NCBI RefSeq assembly: GCF_042664795.1
Contig: NZ_JBHTBN010000001.1
Coordinates: forward strand, 868,001 to 932,000
Length of the DNA: 64,000 nucleotides
DNA from: Jejudonia soesokkakensis
GTDB taxonomy: Bacteria; Bacteroidota; Bacteroidia; Flavobacteriales; Flavobacteriaceae
Direction: 5' to 3'
Of the stretch, positions 33,136 to 42,491 are shown piece after piece (the first letter of the stretch is position 1; the number at the start of each line of letters is the position of its first letter). A model generated the notes under the pieces. That model ran no database searches, was not told the DNA's origin, and saw only the letters and a program-made list of their open reading frames with translations. A program made the translations under genes and the position numbers.

Positions 33136-34323
33136 ATGAATTATACGATTAAGTTTTATAAGCATTTTGATGTATTACTTATTTTTGGGATATGTATTCT
33201 CATCTTTTCTTATTTAATAAGTTTTGTAGCTACAGATATCCAAGCCCATGTGGAATTTGTGAAAAAAATAAATGATGATACTGTAGCCTATCCTCCCAAT
33301 TTTTTATTCTATTATTTAATTAACCTATTTTCTGGTTTTAGTTCAAAATCAAATTTTCTTTATCCAGTTTCTGTTGGTTTACTTTCTTTATCATGTACTG
33401 CCAAATATTATATTTCCAAGAAAATTATCATTCAGTTAACCAGACTTGCATTTGAACAATCGAAATCTTTAGTCTTTATCTTGATTTCGATTGGATTATT
33501 TTTTTGTTTTGCAATTCCAGATCCAGCATCACTATTTTTCTTAAAAAAGATGTATTTAGGTAAAATAGTGCCAACGGTCTGGCACAATTCAACTACCATA
33601 TTAGTTTTTCCATTTGCAATACTTTTATTTTGGAAGCAACTTGAAGTTTTTAAAACAAATACAGTTCTCAAGACAAAAACGGTTTTATTTCTCAATCTTT
33701 TAGTTGTCATAAACATTTTAATAAAACCCTCTTTTATTTTTTGTTATCTCCCGGTAACATTTGTATTTATTCTACTCAATTTTAAGAAAAAAAGGCTAAG
33801 ATGGCTATTCATAAGATGTTTACCTTTAATGACTGCTGCTTTATTGATTTTATTGCAATACTATCTTATTTATGCTTTAAATATTGGTTCTTTTAAACAA
33901 GAAAAAAGCGGTGTTATGCTTAGCTGGCCTTTTGAAGTATATACATTTTGGATTCCTTGGTGGCTTATCCCTATTTCTTTTCTATTATCACTTGCGTTAC
34001 CTATAGCAACCCTAGTGTGTTATAGAGAGGTCTTAAAATATAAACCTTTTTTGTATGCTACTGCATTGATGATAACAGGGCTTTTCATTTCTGCTTTTAT
34101 TTTGGAATCTGGTCCAAGGATGTCCCATGGTAATTTTACGTGGCAAAATATTGTTTGTTGTTTCCTGTTGTTTTTAGCTACAGTTGCCTTTTTAACGCCG
34201 AAGTTTTTGCGCATATCACCTTGGAGTAAAAAAACAAAATTTTTATTTATTTTATTTGTTTTGCATAGTATATCTGGGGTTTTGTACCTTCTCAAAATTT
34301 TAATTACCAATCAATATATTTAA
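33136..34323 (+). CDS. Polytopic membrane protein, possible glycan polymerase or GT-C enzyme
   Basis: A 395-residue protein with about nine or ten hydrophobic helices and basic loops. The first periplasmic loop contains an acidic site, ATDIQAHVEF near residues 31-40, similar to the first-loop acidic motif of GT-C enzymes. No Wzy or Wzx family signature is clear. It lies after neuA and before a GT2 membrane-anchored transferase. It could be a Wzy-type polymerase or a GT-C enzyme adding a side branch. Topology rests on hydrophobicity only. Confidence 0.7.
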   Translation: MNYTIKFYKHFDVLLIFGICILIFSYLISFVATDIQAHVEFVKKINDDTVAYPPNFLFYYLINLFSGFSSKSNFLYPVSVGLLSLSCTAKYYISKKIIIQLTRLAFEQSKSLVFILISIGLFFCFAIPDPASLFFLKKMYLGKIVPTVWHNSTTILVFPFAILLFWKQLEVFKTNTVLKTKTVLFLNLLVVINILIKPSFIFCYLPVTFVFILLNFKKKRLRWLFIRCLPLMTAALLILLQYYLIYALNIGSFKQEKSGVMLSWPFEVYTFWIPWWLIPISFLLSLALPIATLVCYREVLKYKPFLYATALMITGLFISAFILESGPRMSHGNFTWQNIVCCFLLFLATVAFLTPKFLRISPWSKKTKFLFILFVLHSISGVLYLLKILITNQYI

Positions 34324-34415
34324 ATGATACTAAGAAACATTTTATGGTTTAAAGAATCCCTTTATATATTTCATACATTTATACTCATTACAATCTAAAA
34401 ATCAGCTTTGTTATT

Positions 34416-35342
34416 TTGAAATCATCAGACATCATTAGTGTAGTATTACCTGTTTATAGGAATGAGAAATGTCTCGATCAAATTACAAATCGGCTTCTAA
34501 AAATGTTTACAAGCATTGAAGTTGAAGGCGAAATTATATTTGTAAATGATGCAAGTCCAGATAATTCATGGGGTATAATTAAAAAACTTGCGTCTATTCA
34601 TAATGAAGTTACAGGACTTAATTTGAGTAGAAATTTTGGGCAACATTATGCAATTTCAGCTGGCTTAGCTCACTCTAAAGGCGATTGGGTAGTTGTTATG
34701 GATGCTGATCTTCAAGATCTTCCTGAAGAAATTCCTAAGCTATATGACAAAGCGAAAGAGGGTTTTGATATTGTGTTAGCAAAGCGATCCATGCGAAAGG
34801 ATCATTGGTTAAAAAAACAATTTTCAAGACAGTTTTACACTGTGTTGTCCTATTTGTCTGGAGCTAAATATGACGGCAGTGTTGCAAACTTTGGAATCTA
34901 TCGTGACATTGTGATTGATGAAATCGTACGCCTTCCTGAGAAAAATAGATTCTTCCCTTCAATGGTCAAGTGGGTAGGATTTACTTCAACATCTATACAA
35001 GTAATACATAATCATAGAGAAATAGGAACGTCATCCTATGATTTTAAAAAACGATTCGATCTTGCATTGGATATTATTCTGTCTTATTCAGATAAACCTC
35101 TTAGGCTTGTTATCAAGCTTGGAGTTATTTTAATGTCATTGTCTTTAATTTTTGCAATTATAATTTTTGCAAGATGGCTGCAAGGTGATATTGAAGTGTT
35201 AGGGTATACCTCTCTAATTTTAAGTATATGGTTTCTGTCAGGAATTATCATTCTTATATTAGGTGTTACAGGGCTTTATATTGGTAAAATCTTTGAAAAT
35301 GTTAAAGACCGGCCAACGTTCATTATTAAAGATAAAGTATGA
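34416..35342 (+). CDS. Membrane-anchored family 2 glycosyltransferase (GtrB/ArnC-like)
   Basis: Predicted polyprenyl-phosphate glycosyltransferase that loads a sugar onto undecaprenyl phosphate. The soluble GT-A domain has ISVVLPVYRNEK (about residues 6-17), FVNDASPDNSW (about 42-52), LSRNFGQHYAISAGL (about 74-88) and VMDADLQDLPEEI (about 98-110). Two C-terminal transmembrane helices at about 230-255 and 265-290 match the GtrB/DPM2-type layout. The start is TTG at 34416. It would serve a GT-C enzyme; the two polytopic proteins at 33136 and 37124 are candidates. Confidence 0.9.
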   Translation: MKSSDIISVVLPVYRNEKCLDQITNRLLKMFTSIEVEGEIIFVNDASPDNSWGIIKKLASIHNEVTGLNLSRNFGQHYAISAGLAHSKGDWVVVMDADLQDLPEEIPKLYDKAKEGFDIVLAKRSMRKDHWLKKQFSRQFYTVLSYLSGAKYDGSVANFGIYRDIVIDEIVRLPEKNRFFPSMVKWVGFTSTSIQVIHNHREIGTSSYDFKKRFDLALDIILSYSDKPLRLVIKLGVILMSLSLIFAIIIFARWLQGDIEVLGYTSLILSIWFLSGIIILILGVTGLYIGKIFENVKDRPTFIIKDKV

Positions 35343-36022
35343 TGATAGAACCACTTCATTGGGATTCTACATTCTTTGATATTCGTGTAGGAAAGATTGC
35401 TAGTAGCAAAGAAGCTTTTCAAATTCCAGAAGAGATTCCTTTTGACTTACTTTATTTAGAATCAAAAAATGAATTTGTCCCAACCCTAAAAAATTTTACT
35501 TCTACGCTCACACAAGCTAAGGTGCTTTTTGAAAAACAATTAGTAACTCCCACTAATGAAGTTAAGGCTATTTATTCATTTTCAGAATTGGACATTCCAA
35601 TACAATCATTATATCCATTAGCCTATGAAAGTGGTGCTTTTAGCAGATTTAAATTGGATCCTAATTTTTCGCGAAAACAATTTAAGAGACTATATAAGGC
35701 ATGGGTAGCAGCTTCCTGTACTGGTACTTTTGCGCATGATGTTCTAATGTATTTAATAGAAGAGAAAGCAGCTGGCTTTGTTGCGTATTCCATCAGTGAA
35801 AAAAATGGAACCATAGGCCTTATTGGGGTACATCCAGAATATCAGGGAAAAGGAATAGGCTCAAACTTACTACAAGCAGTAGAGAATGAGTTAGTCCAAC
35901 TTGGTTGTTCTACGCTATCAATCCCAACTCAGGTTAGTAATAAAAAGGCTTGTTCCTTTTATAAAAAAATGGGATATTCAGAAAAAGAAATTACCTTTAT
36001 CACACATTATTGGCGCCAATGA
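35339..36022 (+). CDS. wecD: GNAT acetyltransferase (WecD-like)
   Basis: Predicted to acetylate dTDP-4-amino-4,6-dideoxyhexose, the step after WecE. The opening IEPLHWDSTFFDIRVGKI (about residues 3-20) is the WecD-type N-terminus, and the GNAT fold is in the C-terminal half with the acetyl-CoA motif GVHPEYQGKGIGSNLL near 162-177 followed by KKACSFYKKMGY (about 203-214). At 227 residues it matches WecD. It overlaps wecE by ATGA. Assignment rests on both the N-terminal motif and the neighbouring wecE. Confidence 0.82.
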   Translation: MMIEPLHWDSTFFDIRVGKIASSKEAFQIPEEIPFDLLYLESKNEFVPTLKNFTSTLTQAKVLFEKQLVTPTNEVKAIYSFSELDIPIQSLYPLAYESGAFSRFKLDPNFSRKQFKRLYKAWVAASCTGTFAHDVLMYLIEEKAAGFVAYSISEKNGTIGLIGVHPEYQGKGIGSNLLQAVENELVQLGCSTLSIPTQVSNKKACSFYKKMGYSEKEITFITHYWRQ

Positions 36023-37134
36023 TTCCTTTTAATAAACCCTATCTTTCAGGAAATGAGCTTGCATACATTGAGGATGCTGTAGCTCGTGGAAAACTTTCGG
36101 GCAACGGATATTATTCTCAACGGTGTCAGGCTTTTTTTGAAACTACTTATGGGTTTAAGAAAACTCTGCTTACAACCAGTTGTACCGATGCGTTAGAAAT
36201 GGCTGCTATCTTGTTGGATATTCAACCTGGTGATGAGGTGATCATGCCTTCGTATACCTTTGTTTCTACTGCTAATGCTTTTGTGTTACGAGGAGCGAAC
36301 ATTGTTTTTTGTGACTCCAGACAAGATCATCCTGGGATGGATGAATCTATGATCGAATCGCTTATAACCTCGAAAACCAAAGCCATAGTGGTGGTTCATT
36401 ATGCTGGCGTTGCTTGCGATATGGATGTGGTCATGTCACTTGCCTCAACGTATGATTTATTTGTGGTAGAAGATGCGGCACAAGGTATAGATAGTCTTTA
36501 TAAGGGAAAACCTTTGGGAGGGATAGGACATCTAGGTACTTTTTCTTTTCATGAGACCAAGAATCTACAGTGTGGCGAAGGTGGACTGCTTATTATAAAC
36601 GACGAACGATTTGTTGCACGTGCAGAGGTCATCTGGGAAAAAGGAACCAATAGAAGTGCTTTTTTTAGAGGAGAGATTGATAAATATGGATGGGTAGATA
36701 TTGGTTCTTCTTTTTTACCCAGTGAATTGAATGCTGCGTACCTTTTTGCTCAATTGGAATCTTTACCAAAAATTCAACAAGAACGAAAAGCGATCTGGAC
36801 TAATTATTACAAAAGTCTTCAGGTATGGGCAAAACAACAGGATATTAAATTGCCTTATCTTCCAGACTTTGCTACTAACAATGCTCATCTATTTTATATG
36901 ATATGTACTTCTGAAGCACAGCGAACTTCACTTATTAAACATCTAAAAGATAACAAGGTTCATGCTGTTTTTCATTATATCTCCTTACATAGTAGTCCGT
37001 TTTTTAAAAATCAATATTTAGGTGCTCCCTTACATCAAAGTGATTCCTACACTCGTACCTTAGTTCGATTGCCTCTATATTATGAACTTAATATTGATGC
37101 AGTAACCTCTTCATTGCTTACGTATGGTCGCTAA
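36019..37134 (+). CDS. wecE: dTDP-4-keto-6-deoxyhexose aminotransferase (WecE-like)
   Basis: PLP enzyme predicted to make dTDP-4-amino-4,6-dideoxygalactose. The ATG at 36019 gives the family start IPFNKPYLSGNELAYI and overlaps wecD; an upstream TTG is not needed. The PLP lysine is K181 in FSFHETKNLQCGEGG, and D152 is in VVEDAAQGID. The block SGNGYYSQRCQAFFE (about 27-41) and SSFLPSELNAAYL (about 226-238) are typical of WecE. At 371 residues it fits the E. coli enzyme (376). The dTDP-sugar precursor genes rmlA and rmlB are not in the window, so substrate supply comes from elsewhere. Confidence 0.9.
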   Translation: MIPFNKPYLSGNELAYIEDAVARGKLSGNGYYSQRCQAFFETTYGFKKTLLTTSCTDALEMAAILLDIQPGDEVIMPSYTFVSTANAFVLRGANIVFCDSRQDHPGMDESMIESLITSKTKAIVVVHYAGVACDMDVVMSLASTYDLFVVEDAAQGIDSLYKGKPLGGIGHLGTFSFHETKNLQCGEGGLLIINDERFVARAEVIWEKGTNRSAFFRGEIDKYGWVDIGSSFLPSELNAAYLFAQLESLPKIQQERKAIWTNYYKSLQVWAKQQDIKLPYLPDFATNNAHLFYMICTSEAQRTSLIKHLKDNKVHAVFHYISLHSSPFFKNQYLGAPLHQSDSYTRTLVRLPLYYELNIDAVTSSLLTYGR

Positions 37135-38332
37135 GAAAAGTATATGGGCACTATATATTTCTGTTATAGTATATGTCTGTATCTCTTTGATTTATTTTTT
37201 AAGTAAACCCGCAGGAGTGGGGGATGAAGCATTGTTTATACGTGACCTTGCGTATGTAAAAACCGAGGGTTTGTGGGCTGCTATCGCAAAAGGAGTCTCT
37301 ATTCCCTATGTATTGCTACCCTATCCTTTTTCATTGGTATTGCCAGATTTTGTGGCCTTACGACTTGTCAATGTGTTGCTATTTGGATTGTTGTTATTGT
37401 ATTTTCATAAAAGAATAGCCTTCCGAAATGGAAGGTTCTATGCGTTGCTGCTTTTCTTTTTTAGTACGGTGGGTTATTTTATGGCGGGTACCAACGACAC
37501 CCTTTTTTCAGTAAGTCTGGGGGTATTTTTGATTGAAACCTATTTACTTCTCTCACGTAAGACCTCCACTTTTGTTTGGTGGGGAAGTGCCATTGTCATT
37601 GCTTTTTTTACACGGGCTCTTATCCTATTGTTTTTGCCCTGCATTCTACTCGGAATTATTTTTTTACTACTTAAAAAAGTAGGTACTATAAAGACCTTAC
37701 TATTCCCTGCCATCTTAGCTATTGTATTTTTACTGCTGAATATCCCTTCACTTCTACAGAATAAAAACCTCTCGTATGATCAAAAGCTACCCCCATCTGG
37801 AATTGAAGCAACCTGGACACAGCGACAGTATTATGCACAATTGTTAGTGAATGAAGGATCATTAGCCAATTATCAGCATCCTTCCTGGGAAGAAACCGAT
37901 GCTTACTTACAACTCCATGGAACACAATCCTTACCTGCAACAGAAATAGAAGCCATACTTTTTGACATTCCCTTTACCATAAAAGAGTTTTTTAAAGAAC
38001 TGTTATTTTTCGGCATCTATGGCTCTAGACAAATGGGCTTGATGTTAGCCGTCGTATTAGGTTTGGGAATACTAGCACTATTTAGATTAAGAACCATACA
38101 CCCTGCAGATTATATACCGCTTTCTCTTTTGGGTACGGCTTTTATTTTTTGTTTGCTGATTATTTCTTTTTTGGAATTGCGATGGTTTGCACCGCTATTT
38201 ATTGCCAGCATTTTTATGTATTTTCAATATAGTAAAGATGGAAAACTCCCCCAGATAATCATACAGGCTAATTATATTGTAGTAACTTTGTTAAGTATCT
38301 ACGGCTGTTATGGGTTGTTTCTAAAATTGTAG
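37124..38332 (+). CDS. Polytopic GT-C-like membrane glycosyltransferase
   Basis: A 402-residue membrane protein with about ten hydrophobic helices. After the first helix comes GVGDEALFIRDLAYVKTEG (about residues 32-50), whose Asp-Glu pair fits the first-loop acidic motif of the GT-C/PMT-type superfamily. Such enzymes use polyprenyl-phosphate sugars on the periplasmic face. A GtrB-like donor enzyme lies three genes upstream, which supports the idea. It overlaps wecE by 11 nt. Donor sugar is not predictable. Confidence 0.75.
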   Translation: MVAKKSIWALYISVIVYVCISLIYFLSKPAGVGDEALFIRDLAYVKTEGLWAAIAKGVSIPYVLLPYPFSLVLPDFVALRLVNVLLFGLLLLYFHKRIAFRNGRFYALLLFFFSTVGYFMAGTNDTLFSVSLGVFLIETYLLLSRKTSTFVWWGSAIVIAFFTRALILLFLPCILLGIIFLLLKKVGTIKTLLFPAILAIVFLLLNIPSLLQNKNLSYDQKLPPSGIEATWTQRQYYAQLLVNEGSLANYQHPSWEETDAYLQLHGTQSLPATEIEAILFDIPFTIKEFFKELLFFGIYGSRQMGLMLAVVLGLGILALFRLRTIHPADYIPLSLLGTAFIFCLLIISFLELRWFAPLFIASIFMYFQYSKDGKLPQIIIQANYIVVTLLSIYGCYGLFLKL

Positions 38333-38334
38333 GC

Positions 38335-39705
38335 TTGATTTCCAAAAAAAATATCCTCCTTCTCGTCCCAGACGGCACCGGAATTAAAAATTACCTGTAT
38401 TCTTCGGTATTTAAGCATGCAGATGCTAGTTTGCATTTGTATCATAATTTTGATGGCGATACCCTTACCGAACTCAAGAACCATATATCCCTTGATTCAA
38501 CCTTAGAAATTCCAGCCTATAAAGAGTCTGTAAAAGAAAAGTTTTTACGGGAATTAATTCATTTGGCGCGTATCCAATACAATGCTAAAAAAGCTGAAAA
38601 TCCTTCTATTCTTAGCTTCTTTAAATCAAAAAAGGGTTCTGTAAAACTGATTTTTTTTTACAAAGTAGTACAGCTTTTAGCTACAACAATTACCACCTAT
38701 CAAGGCATTTTAAAGCTTGAAAAAAAGTACCAGAAAGCACTACGGAAAAATCCGTTGTACCCTCAAGTTTCTGAACAATTACAAACGTTACAACCCGATG
38801 TGCTGTTTTGTACCCATCAACGGGCATTAAAAGCGCCTGTGGTTTTTGCAGCCGCTCGTGATCTCGGAATTAAGACTGCTACGGTCATCTACTCCTGGGA
38901 TAATATCCCCAAAGCACGATTGGCCTTGCAAGCCGATCTGTATCTGGTCTGGTCTCGTTATATGAAAAAAGAGTTGCAGTTCTTTTATCCTGAAATCGCT
39001 TCAGAAGGTATTAAAGTCACCGGAACTCCACAATTTGAATTCTATAAAGACGAAAGCAATATCATTCCGAAAACTGAATTTTACAGCAGCTACGGACTTT
39101 CAGAATCCAAAAAAATCGTTTGCTTTTCAGGAGATGATGTCTTGACCTCTCCGCATGATCCTCAGTACCTCGATGATATTGCATCGGCCATTGTTTCCGA
39201 AGGCATGGAAGATCGTATTCAGATTGTCTTTCGAAGATGCCCCGTAGATGTCTCCGGGAGGTATGATTGGGTGTTACAAAAGTTTCCGAAGCTAATTATC
39301 GACATGCCACCTTTATGGAATTTTAATTCAGACCTCTGGTCGGCTGTGTATCCAACGTATCAGGATATTTCTTTGCTGGTGAGTCTTGCCTATTATGCCG
39401 ATGCCGTCGTCAATGTAGGTTCGACCATGGCATTTGATTTTGGAATGTTTGGGAAGCCTTGTATCTTTATCAATTATGATACCGTGCCAGATAGACATTG
39501 GTCTGTGAAACGGATTTATGCGTATCAGCACTTTAGAAGTATGCCTTCCAAAGATGCCGTGTATTGGTTGTCTGACAAAGAAAATATTATAGCTATACTT
39601 ACAAGGGCAATTGATACGCCAGCAACTGCCATAGCCCAATGGTTTGATGTAGTCGTAGAAGATGCCGAACGGGCATCTCAGCAAATTCTAAAATCAATCG
39701 TTTAA
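38335..39705 (+). CDS. Uncharacterised GT-B-like protein
   Basis: A 456-residue protein of no family I can name with confidence. It opens with a Rossmann-like strand (NILLLVPDGTGIKNYLYSS, about residues 5-23). The C-terminal half contains VYSWDNIPKARLAL-like and VNVGSTMAFDFGMFGKPCIFI (about 361-381) segments typical of GT-B or CDP-glycerol-transferase-like enzymes that handle polyprenyl-linked or surface carbohydrate. No membrane helix or signal peptide is seen. The start is TTG at 38335, 2 nt after the preceding stop. It forms the first gene of a tightly packed run to 45.9 kb. Confidence 0.72.
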   Translation: MISKKNILLLVPDGTGIKNYLYSSVFKHADASLHLYHNFDGDTLTELKNHISLDSTLEIPAYKESVKEKFLRELIHLARIQYNAKKAENPSILSFFKSKKGSVKLIFFYKVVQLLATTITTYQGILKLEKKYQKALRKNPLYPQVSEQLQTLQPDVLFCTHQRALKAPVVFAAARDLGIKTATVIYSWDNIPKARLALQADLYLVWSRYMKKELQFFYPEIASEGIKVTGTPQFEFYKDESNIIPKTEFYSSYGLSESKKIVCFSGDDVLTSPHDPQYLDDIASAIVSEGMEDRIQIVFRRCPVDVSGRYDWVLQKFPKLIIDMPPLWNFNSDLWSAVYPTYQDISLLVSLAYYADAVVNVGSTMAFDFGMFGKPCIFINYDTVPDRHWSVKRIYAYQHFRSMPSKDAVYWLSDKENIIAILTRAIDTPATAIAQWFDVVVEDAERASQQILKSIV

Positions 39706-40838
39706 TGCATATTGTCTTTCTTTCTTCGGAATATCCACTCTGGTCCCCAGGAGGCATCGGGACGTTTTTGCAAACTTTTGGACGTGCTTTGGTTGCCGAA
39801 GGGAATACCGTTTCCATTGTTGGTGTTGGAGAAACCCATACAGAAGAAGTACTAGAGGATAAAGGGGTTACACTGTATCGCTTACCCAAACGAAAAGGGA
39901 AATTACCTGCCTTTATACATAATAAAAAAGTGCTGAACAGTAAACTAAAATGGTTGCATTCCCAACATCCTATTGCTATCCTGGAAGCTGCCGAGGGCGG
40001 ACTCGCCCTCATCTCTAAAAGATTTCCGGCTACAAAAATCATACGACTTCATGGAGGACATCATTTTTTTGCGGAAGCAGAAAAGCGTCCCATCAACTGG
40101 CGGAAAGGATTGCTTGAAAAAAGATCTTTTAGTAAAGCAGATGGGTTTATTGCCGTTTCTGAGTATGTGAAGTTACACACAGCTAACTACCTAAGGTATC
40201 GAAATAAACCTGTAAAGGTTATCCATCATCCTATGGACACTACAATTTCAGTTCCAGATGTAGAAGTTGATCCCCACCGAATTTTATTTTCAGGGACTGT
40301 TTGTGAGAAAAAAGGAGTCCGAGAATTAGTACAGGCGTTTGCATTGGTGAGAAAAGAGTTTCCAGATTTGCATCTTGATATCTTTGGAAGGGACTGGTAT
40401 TATCCAGACGGGCGTTCGTATATCACCCAACTACAAAAGGACCTGGAGCCTTCTTATTTTGAAAACGTACTTTTTCACGGGAGTATAGATCGAAACTTGC
40501 TCTTTGAGAAATATGCCGAAGCCTTGCTCTGTGTTTTTCCATCGCATATGGAAACTCAAGGTCTGGTGACCCTAGAAGCAATGTTGTTAGGGAAACCGGT
40601 TGTTTTTACTGAATATGGTCCTGGGCCTGAAACCATACTACATAAACAAAATGGGTTACTATGCGATGTGTACAACCCAGCCGATATTGCCGAAAAGATG
40701 ATCTGGTGTATAAAGCATCCTGAAAAAGCCAAAGCATTGGGAGAAAATGCAAGGGCTCATGTGCGTATCACCTATGATAAAATGAGTATTTTAGAGGAAA
40801 ATATCACATTCTATAAAAAATGTATGGCGCATGGGTAA
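39705..40838 (+). CDS. Family 4 glycosyltransferase (GT-B)
   Basis: A 377-residue GT4 enzyme. The acceptor-domain loop is PLWSPGGIGTFLQTFGRAL (about residues 12-30). The donor domain has FSGTVCEKKGV (about 199-209) and the E-x7-E region CVFPSHMETQGLVTLEAM (about 284-301). It overlaps the 38335 gene by 1 nt and the next gene by 8 nt, so translation is coupled. The acceptor and donor are not readable from sequence. Confidence 0.9.
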   Translation: MHIVFLSSEYPLWSPGGIGTFLQTFGRALVAEGNTVSIVGVGETHTEEVLEDKGVTLYRLPKRKGKLPAFIHNKKVLNSKLKWLHSQHPIAILEAAEGGLALISKRFPATKIIRLHGGHHFFAEAEKRPINWRKGLLEKRSFSKADGFIAVSEYVKLHTANYLRYRNKPVKVIHHPMDTTISVPDVEVDPHRILFSGTVCEKKGVRELVQAFALVRKEFPDLHLDIFGRDWYYPDGRSYITQLQKDLEPSYFENVLFHGSIDRNLLFEKYAEALLCVFPSHMETQGLVTLEAMLLGKPVVFTEYGPGPETILHKQNGLLCDVYNPADIAEKMIWCIKHPEKAKALGENARAHVRITYDKMSILEENITFYKKCMAHG

Positions 40839-41379
40839 GTTTGCTACCGACATCGCAAAATATAAAAAATATTCTGGTAAAAACAGTTTGGTGTTATTGC
40901 TTACGCAACAAGGCCTATGGGCACTCTTTGTGTACCGTACAGGCAACGCGATCTATAGAAGTGCTATTCCCTCTTTTGTAAAATCATTTGTATTACTTTT
41001 TTGGGTGCTTTGGCAAAAGTGGATCGAAATTGTAACTGGAATTTCCATCCCGTATAGTGCTAGTATCGGACATTCTTTTTATATCGGGCATTTTGGTGGC
41101 ATTATTATTAATGCGAATGCTAAGATTGGAACTAATTGTAACATCTCTCAAGGAGTTACTATTGGTGTGAGCGGAAGAGGTAAAAAACGCGGTGTGCCTG
41201 TAATTGGTAATAATGTGTATATGGGTGCCCGTGCTACGATTGCCGGGAATATCACTGTGGGAGATGATGTTGTGATTGGAGCTAATTCCCTAGTTGTGAA
41301 GGATGTTGTTAACGGAATCACCGTTGTTGGCGTTCCTGCAACACAAGTAAGCACTCATGATTCCAGCGCCTATATCTAA
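40831..41379 (+). CDS. Serine-acetyltransferase-like hexapeptide acetyltransferase
   Basis: A 182-residue left-handed beta-helix acetyltransferase. Hexapeptide repeats cover about residues 80-165 and include GHSFYIGHFGGIIINANAKI and VYMGARATIAGNITVGDDV. An N-terminal helical part (about 1-60) contains membrane-proximal hydrophobic segments, as in WcaB/colanic-acid-type acetyltransferases. In a polysaccharide operon it more likely O-acetylates a sugar than serine. It starts inside the previous gene (8-nt overlap). Confidence 0.85.
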   Translation: MGKFATDIAKYKKYSGKNSLVLLLTQQGLWALFVYRTGNAIYRSAIPSFVKSFVLLFWVLWQKWIEIVTGISIPYSASIGHSFYIGHFGGIIINANAKIGTNCNISQGVTIGVSGRGKKRGVPVIGNNVYMGARATIAGNITVGDDVVIGANSLVVKDVVNGITVVGVPATQVSTHDSSAYI

Positions 41380-42491
41380 TGAAACTATTAGTCGTCACAT
41401 TAGCACCTACACTCCAAAAACAGGACGGCCTGTATTCCTATGCGCCCTATGTAAAAGAGATGAATTTGTGGTTTTCTCATGTAGATAAGGTTACGATTGT
41501 GTCGCCTACGAAGTATGAGAAAAGCTTATTGTTGGCACCATTTCTTCGGAAGGATGTCAATGTGGTTTCCATTCCGTGGATCTCTTTTAACAGGATAGAT
41601 GCCGCGCTAGTTTCGGTTTTGCTACTTCCTTATATTTTTCTGAAGCTCTGTAGTGCTATGGCAAAAGCAGATCATATTCATTTAAGGTGTCCGGGGAATA
41701 TCGGATTGTTAGGTGCTATGGCTCAGCTATTCTTTCCGAAGAAAACAAAAACCGCAAAATATGCTGGTAACTGGGATCCCAAAGCTACACAACCTTTAAG
41801 TTACCGCTTGCAAAAATGGATCCTTTCCAGCCCCTTACTTACCAAAAATATGCAGGTATTAGTGTATGGCGATTGGCCCAATCAGTCAAAAAACATTACC
41901 CCCTTCTTTACTGCTTCTTATGCTTCAGACAAAGTAAAAGAAAGTACACCAAAAGCCTTTGCAGCGCCCTATCGATTTATATTTGTGGGAACCCTTGCTG
42001 TAGGAAAGCGCCCATTGTATGCCATCCAGTTAGTGGAGAAATTACACCTAAACGGAATCGCCTGCCGTCTTGATCTCTATGGCGATGGGGCAGAACGTAC
42101 CGCTTTGGAAACCTATATTACGGAACATTCCCTAGCCGAATTGATTATCTTACATGGGAATCAGTCAAGTGAGGTTGTTGAAGCTGCGTATCAACAGAGT
42201 GACTTTTTACTATTGCCTTCCCAATCGGAAGGGTGGCCCAAAGTAGTTGCCGAAGCTATGTTTTGGGGCGTCATTCCTTTAGTGACCAGAATATCTTGTG
42301 TTCCCTGGATGTTAGGTCAAGGAAAACGTGGCCGGTTTTTGAGCTTAGATTTAGATCAAGACAAGCACACTATAGTTCAATTGCTCCAAAACAAAGAAAC
42401 CTTGCAAACTATGAGTAGCGAAGGACAAAAATTTGCACAGCAATACACACTGGATTCTTTTGAAGCAGCTATTAAAAAACTACTGGTATGA
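41379..42491 (+). CDS. Family 4 glycosyltransferase (GT-B)
   Basis: A 370-residue GT4 enzyme. The donor-domain motifs are FVGTLAVGKRPLYAIQ (about residues 202-217), LYGDGAERTALE (about 232-243) and the E-x7-E region QSEGWPKVVAEAMFWG (about 280-295). The N-terminal domain has RCPGNIGLLGAMAQ near 104-117. It overlaps neighbours at both ends by 1 and 4 nt. Specificity is unknown. Confidence 0.89.
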   Translation: MKLLVVTLAPTLQKQDGLYSYAPYVKEMNLWFSHVDKVTIVSPTKYEKSLLLAPFLRKDVNVVSIPWISFNRIDAALVSVLLLPYIFLKLCSAMAKADHIHLRCPGNIGLLGAMAQLFFPKKTKTAKYAGNWDPKATQPLSYRLQKWILSSPLLTKNMQVLVYGDWPNQSKNITPFFTASYASDKVKESTPKAFAAPYRFIFVGTLAVGKRPLYAIQLVEKLHLNGIACRLDLYGDGAERTALETYITEHSLAELIILHGNQSSEVVEAAYQQSDFLLLPSQSEGWPKVVAEAMFWGVIPLVTRISCVPWMLGQGKRGRFLSLDLDQDKHTIVQLLQNKETLQTMSSEGQKFAQQYTLDSFEAAIKKLLV

